Below are positions 9,543 through 17,947 of a DNA stretch of 64,000 nucleotides, one piece after another; position 1 is the stretch's first letter; the number at the start of each line of letters is the position of its first letter. A model generated the notes under the pieces. The model did no database searches. It was given only the letters and a program-made list of their open reading frames with translations, and had not been told where the DNA came from. The position numbers and the translations under genes were made by a program. Origin of the DNA: Bacteroidia bacterium (lineage in GTDB: Bacteria > Bacteroidota > Bacteroidia > B-17B0 > Aurantibacillaceae); NCBI GenBank assembly GCA_022841465.1, contig JALHRL010000016.1:1-64000 (forward strand), written 5' to 3'.

Positions 9543-11957
9543 TTAAAACTTAAAGGTAATACCTCCCATAAAATGCAATGGTGCAGCAGGAGCCAAGAAA
9601 ACCTTTTCTGTTTTTACTCCGCCCCAAATGTAAGAATAGGTGTAACCATTGGTTTCGTAAACGGTATTGGTTAAATTGTAAATGCTAAACATAAAACCTA
9701 TTTCCTCTGAAGATTTAAATTTATACACATAATTAAATCTTAATTCTGTAACATTATAAGGTTTTATTGCACGATTATCATTTTGTGTATTATCTAAATA
9801 TTGTTTGCCAACCTGTTTATTAATCAAAGCCATTTCAAAACCCTTAAATGGTTTAATTATGAATGAAAGAGACGAAATTAAATTTGGCGAAAAAGAAATA
9901 TCTGTGTTTTTAAACAAAGTATCCTTTTGAACTCCTAAATCGTAATCATCTATAAATTCTTTATACTCCGCAATTTTATTTTTTGATACAGTAACATTTC
10001 CGGCAATGGAAATAAATTTATTTGGACTATATGCCGCTTCTAATTCTACCCCTTGCCTGTAACTATTTGGAACATTAATTCTGTTGTATGCACCCACATC
10101 GTTAACCTCTCCATTTAAAACCAATTGGTTTTTATATTGCATGTGATAAATATTTGCTTGCACCATAAATAGTTTTGATGCATATCGCGAACCCATTTCA
10201 ACATCTGTTAACTGTTCCGATTTTGGTCTGCTTTCAGGCGTAGAATTTACATAATCATTTCTATTTGGTTCTTTGTTTCCAATGGCGAATGAAGAATAAA
10301 CATTTAGCTTTTGAGTAATTTGGTAACTAATACCCGCTTTTGGATTGAAAAAAGACAAAGACGCTTTTTGCCTTGTGCTGTTTAAATTTATATCATATCC
10401 CATAAAAGAATAGTTTACTAACCTGTTTTGTAAATCTAAAAACAAATATAATTTTTCAATAGGATTATAGTTTATCTTTAAATATACGTTGGCATCTTGT
10501 TTATAAGCCGTGTTTCGGTAATATTCATAATCTATTTCTGCATTAGAAGCATATTGTGCCCACATTACTCTTCCAAAATGACCACCACTGTATTCATTAA
10601 AACCCCCACCTAGGGTTATTGCCAAATTTGAAACAGGCGTATAATTTAAATTAAATATTCCACCAACAAAATCATTGTTCAACCATAATCTGCGTATTAA
10701 ATCGGTTGAAGTAATAGTATCGCCTCCTGCAGTAACAGCATTATTTATTCCATACTCGGCAAAAGTTTCTCCTTGTTTATACTGCTCGTAATAACCACGT
10801 CCTTTGGTATAATGAGCAATTATATTAAAGTTTAAATTGTTATTTATTGTGCGCGCATAATGTAATTGGTAATTATCTTGCTGGTAATTATCTGTTTCAT
10901 TTTTATAATAACGAGGGTTGCCATTTGCATCAAAATACAAACCGGCAGGATTATCGGTTCTATTTCCTTTCTTAATTGAATCTGCATCTACATAATACCA
11001 AGCCTGATATGTTTTTTCTTTGCCTGTGAATCCAATAAATTTTAATACATCTTTTTTACCATAATATGCGGCAGATAAATACAAAGAACCCAATCTGCTT
11101 GTTGCCCTATCAATATATCCATCTGAATTAATCATAGAGGCACGTGCATCTAATGCAAATTTGTTATTTAATAAACCCGTTCCGGCTGCCAAGGTATTTT
11201 TGTAGGTATTAAATGAGCCCGCACTAGATGCAATAAAACCGTAAGCCTTAGGTTTTAAAGTATTTGTTTGAAAATTAATAGTTCCGCCAAAAGCACCGGC
11301 ACCATTAGAAGAAGCACCTACACCACGTTGAACTTGTACGTTATCTACACTGGAAATAAAATCGGGCATGTTTACAAAAAAGGTTCCTTGACTTTCAGCG
11401 TCGTTTACAGGCACTCCATTAATGGTTACATTAATTCTTGTTTGATCAGAACCGCGAATTCTAATTCCCGTATACCCCACTCCATTGCCTGCATCAGAAT
11501 TTACAACCACCGAAGGCATTTGATCTAATAAAATCAATGCGTCTTTTCCTAAATTTGTTTTTGAAAGTTCATCGCCTGTTAAATTACTAAACGCAATTCC
11601 TGTATTAGAATTAACGCGAGTTGTATTTACAATAACTTCATCTAATTGCTTGCTATCCGTTTTTAAGGTGTAATTTCTTTCTGTGTTGTTATTAATTTCA
11701 AGGGTATCCCAAACAGTAATGCAACCCAAACACTTTACTTGTACAATGTATTTGCCGGTACTTAAATTTCTAAAAACAACTTCTCCGGCTGAATTGCTTA
11801 ATGCTGCTAAATAAGTGTCTTTTATAATTACGGACGCATTAGCTAAAGGCTTTTTATTTTCATCAACCAATACACTTTTAAAGGTAAACTGTGCTTTTAC
11901 ACTAACGGTGGTTGTTAACAACAAAAACAACACATGAGTTAAACTCATTTTTTTCAT
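9543..11957 (-). CDS. TonB-dependent outer-membrane receptor under TPP riboswitch control
   Basis: 804 residues. There is a signal peptide (to about VKAQ, residue 22), a carboxypeptidase-regulatory-like domain (about 23-105), a TonB plug domain (about 115-230, with IRIRGSDQTRINVTINGVP) and a 22-strand-type barrel ending in an aromatic residue (GGITFKF). TonB receptors import bulky scarce nutrients across the outer membrane. The TPP riboswitch in its leader makes thiamine, its phosphates or a precursor the most likely cargo; Bacteroides species have TPP-riboswitch-controlled receptors of this kind. The start at 11957 gives a good signal peptide; a second ATG lies at codon 4. Confidence 0.88.
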   Translation of the reverse strand: MKKMSLTHVLFLLLTTTVSVKAQFTFKSVLVDENKKPLANASVIIKDTYLAALSNSAGEVVFRNLSTGKYIVQVKCLGCITVWDTLEINNNTERNYTLKTDSKQLDEVIVNTTRVNSNTGIAFSNLTGDELSKTNLGKDALILLDQMPSVVVNSDAGNGVGYTGIRIRGSDQTRINVTINGVPVNDAESQGTFFVNMPDFISSVDNVQVQRGVGASSNGAGAFGGTINFQTNTLKPKAYGFIASSAGSFNTYKNTLAAGTGLLNNKFALDARASMINSDGYIDRATSRLGSLYLSAAYYGKKDVLKFIGFTGKEKTYQAWYYVDADSIKKGNRTDNPAGLYFDANGNPRYYKNETDNYQQDNYQLHYARTINNNLNFNIIAHYTKGRGYYEQYKQGETFAEYGINNAVTAGGDTITSTDLIRRLWLNNDFVGGIFNLNYTPVSNLAITLGGGFNEYSGGHFGRVMWAQYASNAEIDYEYYRNTAYKQDANVYLKINYNPIEKLYLFLDLQNRLVNYSFMGYDINLNSTRQKASLSFFNPKAGISYQITQKLNVYSSFAIGNKEPNRNDYVNSTPESRPKSEQLTDVEMGSRYASKLFMVQANIYHMQYKNQLVLNGEVNDVGAYNRINVPNSYRQGVELEAAYSPNKFISIAGNVTVSKNKIAEYKEFIDDYDLGVQKDTLFKNTDISFSPNLISSLSFIIKPFKGFEMALINKQVGKQYLDNTQNDNRAIKPYNVTELRFNYVYKFKSSEEIGFMFSIYNLTNTVYETNGYTYSYIWGGVKTEKVFLAPAAPLHFMGGITFKF

Positions 11958-12010
11958 ATTTTTTATTTTAAATTAAACTAACCTTTGCAAGGGGGTTGCA
12001 TTGGTTTTTT

Positions 12011-12148
12011 AATTTTCCCTACGCAGGCATTATCCTGTTCAGGTGCACAAACAAGGCTTTTAGTAGCTCTTGCTTGTTGGGTATAATCTCAGCCTTCAGT
12101 AGTGTTGAGTTTTTAGTATTTAGTTATTACTAGTTGAACCCTATTAAT
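12011..12148 (-). promoter_or_regulatory. TPP riboswitch (THI element)
   Basis: On the minus strand the leader contains the conserved core GGCTGAGATTATACCC followed by ACCTGAACAGGATAATGCC and TGCGTAGGGA, which are the diagnostic P2/P3/P4/P5 segments of the thiamine-pyrophosphate aptamer. The 5' GGGT (complement of about 12138-12141) pairs with the ATACCC of P2, and TTAAT/ATTAA can close P1. An extended P3a arm explains the larger size. Between aptamer and start codon, a possible expression-platform hairpin (AACC, GCAA, five C, TTGC, GGTT; plus coordinates about 11980-12006) could switch expression of the receptor. The stretch from 12150 to 12276 holds nothing else I recognise. Confidence 0.93.
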
Positions 12149-12276
12149 AACTTAAAACTAATGACTAACAACTTTAAAAGAAAGCACCCCTTAAGACAGA
12201 GCAAACCTAATCATAAAAACTTAACCAACAAAAAAATCTTTTAAAAGCACATTGTATTTTGTAGTATTTTTATTGC

Positions 12277-13266
12277 ATGAAACCGAGTTTATTAAAATTT
12301 AGCGTATTTCTGGTATTACTTTTTGTGAGTAATTTGTTGAATGCGCAAAATGATATTATTAATACCCTTAAAGGCGAACAAATTATTTGCAACATTACAA
12401 AAGAAGATAGTATTAAAGTTTATTTTAAAATTGGTGGAAATATAACCGGTATTGAAGCTTCCATTTTAAGAAAAGAAATAAAATCAATTGAATATGCTCA
12501 AATAAAACAAGAAGCTCCACAGCTAATTGCAGACCCTGGATCTGAAACCATAAGTGTAGAAAAAGTTGATTATGTAAATTCAGAAAATATTATTGTTAAC
12601 CCTACAAAAGATTCCTTCACGAAAAATGGTGTATTTTTAGCAATAGGAAATGCATTACCCTTAGGAAAATTTGCAAAACAAAAATTAGACACCAATGAAA
12701 TTGGTCCGGGTAATTCCGGATACGTGGTAGGTATAGGATTTGTGCATTATACAAAAAATAATTTAGGTTTTGATATGCGTGCCTGCTATGCCAATAATGA
12801 GTTAAATGCAGCTCCCATTGCAAGTAAGTACCAGTACCATACCGACTCTGTTTGGAGTCCGGAAAAATCAAACTGGCAATCTTACAGTTTAAATATTGGA
12901 ATACTTTATCAGAAAAAATTTAAATATTTTGGGGCTTTTGCAAGATTGAGTGCAGGATTTACAACACTTAAATATCCGGATTTAAAATTAAGCATCAGTT
13001 CTAAAAATTACATACAATTTCAATCTGTAAATGCCGATGCAATAAGTTTTGGAATTGGCGGTGGTCTTTCTTACGAAGTGTTAGAAAATTTGGAAGTGAT
13101 TTTAAATGTAGATTATAATCACGCCAAATTTAAATACAGTGAAGTTTTATTTATTGGTGAAACACCAAGCGGATTAAGCACAAAAAGAATTTCAGGAACT
13201 AAAAGAGATGTAATACAAGTTTATCAAAACCTTTTTACTACACTAGGTGTTTGTTTCTGGTTTTAA
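12277..13266 (+). CDS. Putative outer-membrane beta-barrel protein
   Basis: 329 residues. A signal peptide ends near LLNAQ (residue 24). Residues 25-75 form a small domain of the kind seen in Bacteroidota surface proteins (NTLKGEQIICNITKEDSIKVYFK). From about residue 115 the sequence alternates polar and hydrophobic residues with glycines (FLAIGNALPLGKF, GFVHYTKNNLGFDMRA, FGAFARLSAGF, ISFGIGGGLSYEV) and ends in an aromatic pair (GVCFWF), typical of an 8-10-stranded outer-membrane barrel. Function unknown. It sits divergent to the riboswitch-controlled receptor and convergent with the kinase gene, overlapping that gene's end by 24 bp. Confidence 0.7.
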   Translation: MKPSLLKFSVFLVLLFVSNLLNAQNDIINTLKGEQIICNITKEDSIKVYFKIGGNITGIEASILRKEIKSIEYAQIKQEAPQLIADPGSETISVEKVDYVNSENIIVNPTKDSFTKNGVFLAIGNALPLGKFAKQKLDTNEIGPGNSGYVVGIGFVHYTKNNLGFDMRACYANNELNAAPIASKYQYHTDSVWSPEKSNWQSYSLNIGILYQKKFKYFGAFARLSAGFTTLKYPDLKLSISSKNYIQFQSVNADAISFGIGGGLSYEVLENLEVILNVDYNHAKFKYSEVLFIGETPSGLSTKRISGTKRDVIQVYQNLFTTLGVCFWF

Positions 13267-13788
13267 AAATTCGTTAACTAATTTAATTGCATTTTGTAAT
13301 CGGTTTTCGTTGAAGCCACTCACTATTTTGTAATTAGCATTTAATTGTTTTAAAAGCTGTTGATGCATTTCAAATATTTGCATTCTATCTTTTTCATTTT
13401 TTCTTTGTTCATCCTTTACCCACGCAATATCCACATCGCAAAGTAAATATAAGTTGTAATGTTGTTTTGCTAAATTATCCTCAATAAAATCAGGGGTTTT
13501 TTTAAATACAATTTCGCACCAAATTTTTCCACTTATTAATGCTGTATCACAAAACACGAATGACTTATTTTTTGCGTTCAAATTATTTTCGTGAAGCAAT
13601 TGATTTTTATAAATATCGGCAACCTGTTCTATGGTGTAATTAGAAATATCTTCTCTTTCAAAATAGGTTCTGGCAAATTCCGGAACAAACACCGTATTAA
13701 AGTGCGTTGCCAATTGCTCGCACAAAGTAGTTTTTCCGGTACTTTCAGGACCAACCAATGCAATTTTTATACTTTTCCTTTCTTCCAT
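13243..13788 (-). CDS. NadR-like P-loop kinase/ATPase (AAA_28 type)
   Basis: 181 residues. The P-loop is GPESTGKT (13-20), close to that of the ribosylnicotinamide kinase domain of NadR. Further features are VPEFARTYFE, a FCDTALISGKIWCE segment and LCDVDIAWVKDEQR, all typical of the NadR kinase-like family that is often encoded beside PnuC transporters. It overlaps pnuC by 22 bp and is the last gene of the operon. The family phosphorylates imported nicotinamide riboside to NMN. Because of the ThiE-like and TPP-riboswitch neighbours, phosphorylation of an imported thiamine-related compound is a possible alternative; this is inference. Confidence 0.8.
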   Translation of the reverse strand: MEERKSIKIALVGPESTGKTTLCEQLATHFNTVFVPEFARTYFEREDISNYTIEQVADIYKNQLLHENNLNAKNKSFVFCDTALISGKIWCEIVFKKTPDFIEDNLAKQHYNLYLLCDVDIAWVKDEQRKNEKDRMQIFEMHQQLLKQLNANYKIVSGFNENRLQNAIKLVNEFLKPETNT

Positions 13789-14312
13789 TCAAAAAATCCG
13801 TAAGCTGCCATTGTTGTAAAAAACACATTTAACACAGCAAATAACCACATATCTTTTTGTATATACAAAATTACATAAGCCAAATCTATTATTACCCAGG
13901 TTAGCCAGTTTTCAAGCCATTTGCGAGTCATCATGTACGTAGCTGATACACTTAGTGCTGTTAAAATAGCATCAAAAATAATTTTATCTCCTTTAAATTT
14001 TTTAAGTAAAAAATAATAAATCAGAAACTGAACAGCACTTGCAAAAATTAAAATTAAAATCCATTTAAGCGGAATGTGGCTCACTTTAAATTCGGTTAAA
14101 CTTTCTTTTTTCCAAAACCACCAACCATAAATGGCTGCAAAAAAATAAAAAACCTGCAAGGCCATATCGCCATACAAGCGTTCGTTATAAAATTCTATTA
14201 TTGATGCAACAACGCTAATAATTGCAAAGGGCCAACACCAAACGTTTTGTTTAATGGTAAATAAAACTCCCAATATTCCAAAAACGAGGGCAACAAAACC
14301 TAGTTCATTCAT
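13767..14312 (-). CDS. pnuC: PnuC-family vitamin transporter (NR or thiamine)
   Basis: 181 residues with about 7 hydrophobic segments. PnuC signatures are the WCWPFAI segment near residue 26 and YGDMALQ followed by AIYGWWFWKK around 48-70. PnuC members transport nicotinamide riboside by facilitated diffusion with metabolic trapping; the close relative PnuT transports thiamine. The start codon overlaps the stop of the upstream ThiE-like gene (TAATG), and the end overlaps the kinase gene. The location beside a TPP-riboswitch receptor favours a thiamine-type substrate, but the sequence alone does not decide this. Confidence 0.85.
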   Translation of the reverse strand: MNELGFVALVFGILGVLFTIKQNVWCWPFAIISVVASIIEFYNERLYGDMALQVFYFFAAIYGWWFWKKESLTEFKVSHIPLKWILILIFASAVQFLIYYFLLKKFKGDKIIFDAILTALSVSATYMMTRKWLENWLTWVIIDLAYVILYIQKDMWLFAVLNVFFTTMAAYGFFEWKKGKV

Positions 14313-14944
14313 TACTCAATTGGAATATTCAGTTCGTTGAATTTTCTTATAATATTTAAAAACTGATTACATGGGCTTTCAGCATCCCATATATAAGAAT
14401 TAAAGGCAAGTCCATGAAAACCATACTTATTACATTTTTCTATGGCTTTATCTGTAACTCCGCCTCGTGCCACTAATTTTTTGTTAGTTGATTTAATACC
14501 GGCAATTAATGATTCTTCATAAAACCCACCGTAAAGTTCGCCGGTTAAATTATTAAACACAGTGCCAATTAGATAATAATCAAAATCATGTTCCTCATTT
14601 TTATGAATATCGCCAAGGCGTTTGTAGGATCGGGTTTTAAATAACTTCCCAAATTTTAATCGCAACCTTAATCTGGTGAAAAAATATTTCCACTTTTTTG
14701 CCAAGTGGGTTCCGGTAAAATGTATTCCTTTTAAATTATACTTAGCAGCTAAAATGTGGTGAGAGTGAACTATAATTCTGTTGTGATAATGCACCGGAAT
14801 CTCATCAATATAATCACGCATTTCTTGTGTTGTTAAACGTGGTTTACGCAAGTGCAAAGTCATTAAGCCATCCTCAAACATTTTTGTAACCATGCTTGGT
14901 TCATCGGTAATAGCTTTAGAACCCGTTATAACAATTAACTTCAT
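14312..14944 (-). CDS. ThiE/TenI-like (thiamine phosphate synthase family) protein
   Basis: 210 residues with the TIM-barrel pattern of the ThiE/TenI family: LHLRKP at 30-35 (the R-x-K phosphate/pyrophosphate-binding strand), GIHFTGTHL where canonical ThiE has a G.HLGQ.D-type motif, DYYLIGTVFNNLTGE, and VARGGVTDKAIEKC for the final phosphate loop. The divergence at the GQxD position leaves open whether it makes thiamine phosphate from HMP-PP and THZ-P, or is a TenI-type or other variant. It overlaps the GGGP synthase gene by 4 bp (ATGA type) and pnuC by 1 bp, so it is in one operon. Confidence 0.72.
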   Translation of the reverse strand: MKLIVITGSKAITDEPSMVTKMFEDGLMTLHLRKPRLTTQEMRDYIDEIPVHYHNRIIVHSHHILAAKYNLKGIHFTGTHLAKKWKYFFTRLRLRLKFGKLFKTRSYKRLGDIHKNEEHDFDYYLIGTVFNNLTGELYGGFYEESLIAGIKSTNKKLVARGGVTDKAIEKCNKYGFHGLAFNSYIWDAESPCNQFLNIIRKFNELNIPIE

Positions 14945-15657
14945 TTGTTTACTTTGAAATTTACGGCCAATTTATTTAACAATAATACGTTTTTTTCTAA
15001 AGCATTCCCAACAACAATAACATTTGCACCAGCTTCTAATAGACTTTTAACTTTTTCAGCAACTTTTATTCCGCCACCCACCATAACAGGTATATCAATG
15101 TTTTTAGATACTGCACTCACCACCCTTTCAGGTACATTTTGTTTTGAACCACTTCCTGCTTCTAAATAAACTGCTTTAAAGCCTAGTTGTTCTGCAGCTA
15201 AAGCGGTGTTTACAATGTTTAAAATATTATTAGCAGATAATGGTTTTGTGTGTGTAACCTTTTGCGTTTCGCTAATGCTTCCACCTTCTATTAGTAAATA
15301 TGCAACCGGAAAAGTAGTTAAGCCAAGTTGTTTAATTTTTGATGCAGCTTTTACATGTTTCTCAATTAGGTATTCCGGATTTCTTCCGGAAAGCAAACTC
15401 AACACCAATAAACCATCTGCCTCAGCGCACAATTGTGTTTCATCTCCCGGAAATAATAATACAGGGATTTTACTTATTTGTTTTATTAATCTAACTGTGG
15501 TAGTAATGTTTCCACTATATAGTTTGCTTCCACCCACTAAAAAAAAAGAAACATTGCACGTTTCTGCCATTTTAATTAACTCCGGATTAAATTTATCGGG
15601 ATCAATTAAAACAGCAAGTTTCTGTTTTTTTTTACTTATTAGTTTTTTAATTTTCAT
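14941..15657 (-). CDS. Geranylgeranylglyceryl phosphate synthase family protein (PcrB/GGGPS)
   Basis: 238 residues. The TIM-barrel prenyl-glyceryl-phosphate synthase family is recognised by VLIDPDK (17-22), FLVGGSKLYSG, the LLIEGGSISETQ segment, YLEAGSGSK and the phosphate-binding VMVGGGIK and VIVVGNALE loops. The family joins a polyprenyl diphosphate to sn-glycerol-1-phosphate, the first step of archaeal-type ether lipids. Bacteroidota carry a group II GGGPS whose physiological role is not clear to me. The gene overlaps the upstream phosphopantetheinyl transferase by 11 bp and the downstream ThiE-like gene by 4 bp. Confidence 0.88.
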   Translation of the reverse strand: MKIKKLISKKKQKLAVLIDPDKFNPELIKMAETCNVSFFLVGGSKLYSGNITTTVRLIKQISKIPVLLFPGDETQLCAEADGLLVLSLLSGRNPEYLIEKHVKAASKIKQLGLTTFPVAYLLIEGGSISETQKVTHTKPLSANNILNIVNTALAAEQLGFKAVYLEAGSGSKQNVPERVVSAVSKNIDIPVMVGGGIKVAEKVKSLLEAGANVIVVGNALEKNVLLLNKLAVNFKVNK

Positions 15658-16228
15658 TTATTACAAATGCTAATACATAAGGTAATTGTTTCCTAAAAAA
15701 AAGTTGGAAATTTTTCATCGCATCTTTATTCTCAATTTTCCCGTTAATAATACCTTCATTCGTATCTTCAAAAGGATTAATAGAAATATGAGAACTAAAC
15801 TCTACTCCCCTTTTTCCGTTTGCTTTATATATCGCCTCTTTAGCCGCCCACAAAATTGTAAGTATTTCTAAATTATTACCCGCAAAATTTAATTCCTCTT
15901 CACTTAAAAACTTAAACTTAATATTCTGAATTTTTTCTTTCACCATCTCAATATCAACACCCGCTTCATATTGAGTATTTAAATTCACCACTAACCATTT
16001 GTGCGAATGTGAAATAGAAATTTTTTCAATTTCTCCTTCTAAATAAGGCTTATTTACCTCATTATAACACAATTTAAATTCCTTATTTTTTAGCATTTCG
16101 CCTATTAAAAAAAGTGCTCCTTTTTGCTCTAAATCTCTTTTTTCTGTAACTGAATTTTTTAACGAAAATAGCTCTAAATCAAGCATCCCCAGCCTTATTC
16201 CCTCTCTTATTTCTTCTATTTTTAACAA
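15647..16228 (-). CDS. 4'-phosphopantetheinyl transferase superfamily protein
   Basis: 193 residues. It transfers the phosphopantetheine arm from CoA to carrier proteins. The Sfp/AcpT signatures are SISHSHKWLVV (about 71-81), the magnesium motif GVDIEM (D92, E94) and WAAKEAIYK (W127, K130, E131). Length matches the short Sfp-like forms. It is the first gene of a minus-strand operon that continues through GGGPS, ThiE-like, PnuC and kinase genes. It is divergent from ahcY across a 76-bp promoter region. Confidence 0.87.
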   Translation of the reverse strand: MLKIEEIREGIRLGMLDLELFSLKNSVTEKRDLEQKGALFLIGEMLKNKEFKLCYNEVNKPYLEGEIEKISISHSHKWLVVNLNTQYEAGVDIEMVKEKIQNIKFKFLSEEELNFAGNNLEILTILWAAKEAIYKANGKRGVEFSSHISINPFEDTNEGIINGKIENKDAMKNFQLFFRKQLPYVLAFVINEN

Positions 16229-16240
16229 GGTTCTCTTTTT

Positions 16241-16271
16241 TTGAGTATTACAAACTTATAACTTATCTTTG
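16241..16271 (+). promoter_or_regulatory. Promoter of ahcY
   Basis: TTG at 16241-16243, 20 bp, then TATCTTTG at 16264-16271, a full match to the Bacteroidota -33/-7 consensus. Transcription would start a few bases after 16271, giving a leader of roughly 25-30 nt before the ATG at 16305. Confidence 0.8.
16251..16258 (-). promoter_or_regulatory. Candidate -7 element for the phosphopantetheinyl transferase operon
   Basis: On the minus strand 16258-16251 reads TAAGTTTG, matching TAnnTTTG. It sits inside the spacer of the divergent ahcY promoter, so the two promoters would compete for the same DNA. No good minus-strand -33 TTG is visible at the expected distance. Confidence 0.45.
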
Positions 16272-16304
16272 TAACTTAATCATAAATAATAAAATAACAA
16301 GAAA

Positions 16305-17621
16305 ATGGGAACCGCAACAAAAAATTTCGTTAAATACAAAGTAAAAGATATTTCGTTGGCAGAATGGGGCCGCAAAGAAATTAAATTGGCAGAAGAAGAA
16401 ATGCCCGGATTAATGTCGTTACGTAAAGAATACGGAGATAGCAAACCTTTAAAGGGTGCGCGTATTGCAGGTTGTTTACACATGACTATTCAAACAGCTG
16501 TTTTAATTGAAACATTAACTGCTTTAGGCGCAGAAGTTACCTGGAGTTCATGTAATATTTTCTCTACACAAGATCATGCTGCTGCTGCAATTGCTGCTGC
16601 AGGTATTTCGGTTTATGCTTGGAAAGGCATGAGCGCTGAAGAATTTGACTGGTGTATTGAACAAACACTATTTTTTGGCGAAAAGCAAGAGCCATTAAAT
16701 ATGATTTTAGATGACGGTGGTGATTTAACGAATATGGTGTTTGATAAATATCCTGAATTAGCTGCGGGAATTAAAGGATTATCGGAAGAAACAACTACCG
16801 GTGTTCACCGTTTATATGAGCGTATGAAAAAAGGCACTTTAATGGTTCCTGCAATAAACATTAACGACTCTGTTACAAAATCTAAATTTGATAATAAATA
16901 CGGTTGCCGCGAATCATTGGTTGATGCTATCCGTCGTGCAACTGATATTATGATGGCAGGTAAAGTTGCTGTTGTTGCAGGTTATGGCGATGTTGGAAAA
17001 GGTTCAGCTCAATCACTTTCATCGCAAGGTGTACGTGTAATTGTTACGGAAATTGATCCTATTTGTGCTTTACAAGCTGCAATGGATGGTTACCAAGTTC
17101 AAAAAATGGACAATGCAGTTAAAATTGCGGATATTATTGTTACTACAACCGGTAATAAAGATATTGTTGTTGGACGTCATTTTGAATCAATGAAACATGG
17201 TGCAATTGTTTGTAACATTGGCCACTTTGATACTGAAATTGATATGGCTTGGTTAAACAAAAATTACGGTAACACTAAAGATGTAATTAAACCACAAGTA
17301 GATAAATACACTATTAAAGGGAAAGATATTATTGTATTAGCTGAAGGCCGTTTAGTTAACTTAGGTTGCGCTACAGGTCACCCAAGTTTTGTAATGAGTA
17401 ACTCTTTTACAAACCAAACTTTAGCTCAATTAGAATTATGGACCAACACAGCAGCTTACGAGAAAAAAGTGTATGTATTACCAAAAATTTTAGATGAAAA
17501 AGTTGCTCGCTTGCATTTAGGTAAAATAGGTGTTGAGTTAGATACTTTAAACCAAGAACAAGCAGATTATATTGGCGTAAAAGTTGAAGGTCCGTTTAAA
17601 TCGGATGCTTACAGATACTAA
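16305..17621 (+). CDS. ahcY: S-adenosylhomocysteine hydrolase
   Basis: 438 residues. This cytosolic NAD-dependent enzyme splits S-adenosylhomocysteine into homocysteine and adenosine, removing the product of methylations. The sequence shows [44 protein letters not shown], the NAD-binding loop AGYGDVGKG (225-233) and the C-terminal KSDAYRY tail with its conserved Lys and Tyr that complete the neighbouring active site. Length is typical. A promoter lies upstream and a strong terminator follows, so it is probably monocistronic. The codon choice is more uniform than in its neighbours, consistent with high expression. Confidence 0.97.
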   Translation: MGTATKNFVKYKVKDISLAEWGRKEIKLAEEEMPGLMSLRKEYGDSKPLKGARIAGCLHMTIQTAVLIETLTALGAEVTWSSCNIFSTQDHAAAAIAAAGISVYAWKGMSAEEFDWCIEQTLFFGEKQEPLNMILDDGGDLTNMVFDKYPELAAGIKGLSEETTTGVHRLYERMKKGTLMVPAININDSVTKSKFDNKYGCRESLVDAIRRATDIMMAGKVAVVAGYGDVGKGSAQSLSSQGVRVIVTEIDPICALQAAMDGYQVQKMDNAVKIADIIVTTTGNKDIVVGRHFESMKHGAIVCNIGHFDTEIDMAWLNKNYGNTKDVIKPQVDKYTIKGKDIIVLAEGRLVNLGCATGHPSFVMSNSFTNQTLAQLELWTNTAAYEKKVYVLPKILDEKVARLHLGKIGVELDTLNQEQADYIGVKVEGPFKSDAYRY

Positions 17622-17648
17622 GAGTCAAGAATCAAAAAAATAAGATAC

Positions 17649-17679
17649 AAAACCCCGACCAAAATGGTTGGGGTTTTTT
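17649..17679 (+). terminator. Rho-independent terminator of ahcY
   Basis: A 13-bp stem (AAAACCCCGACCA with TGGTTGGGGTTTT, one G-T pair) and a 3-nt loop run into a T tract. It lies 27 bp after the ahcY stop. Confidence 0.9.
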
Positions 17680-17689
17680 ATTTCGCAGT

Positions 17690-17790
17690 CTGCGTTTATG
17701 AAAGGTTGGGTGCCCCCTTCGGCCTGGCTTTTCGATCCAATTCCCGCATAAAAAAATGCGGGAGATTTTCGCTGAAATCCCTGTAGATTT
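17690..17790. repeat. GC-richer intergenic element with hairpin, possible dispersed repeat
   Basis: Between the ahcY terminator and the next gene is a stretch clearly richer in G and C than its surroundings (TGCCCCCTTCGGCCTGGC). It is followed by a perfect 8-bp hairpin (TCCCGCAT at 17742-17749, ATGCGGGA at 17756-17763) and a GAAATCCCTGTAGATTTGTGG tail region. It has no ORF. It could be a dispersed intergenic repeat or a structured RNA; only one copy lies in this window. The rest of the gap to 17947 is AT-rich with nothing recognisable. Confidence 0.4.
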
Positions 17791-17947
17791 GTGGCATTAA
17801 ATACATCAAGGTAATTATAGCTTTCTAGCGCTATTCTATACTAATATTATACTTCTATACTTCAGCAAGTTAAACTAACTAGAAAAAAACTTTTATGGAA
17901 AATAAGTAGCTTTTGCATCTAAATAATAAATACCAAAAACTAAAGTT

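Noticed and set aside
12241-12276. Promoter TATTTTG before the barrel gene
   Set aside because: One base shorter than TAnnTTTG and without a -33 element.
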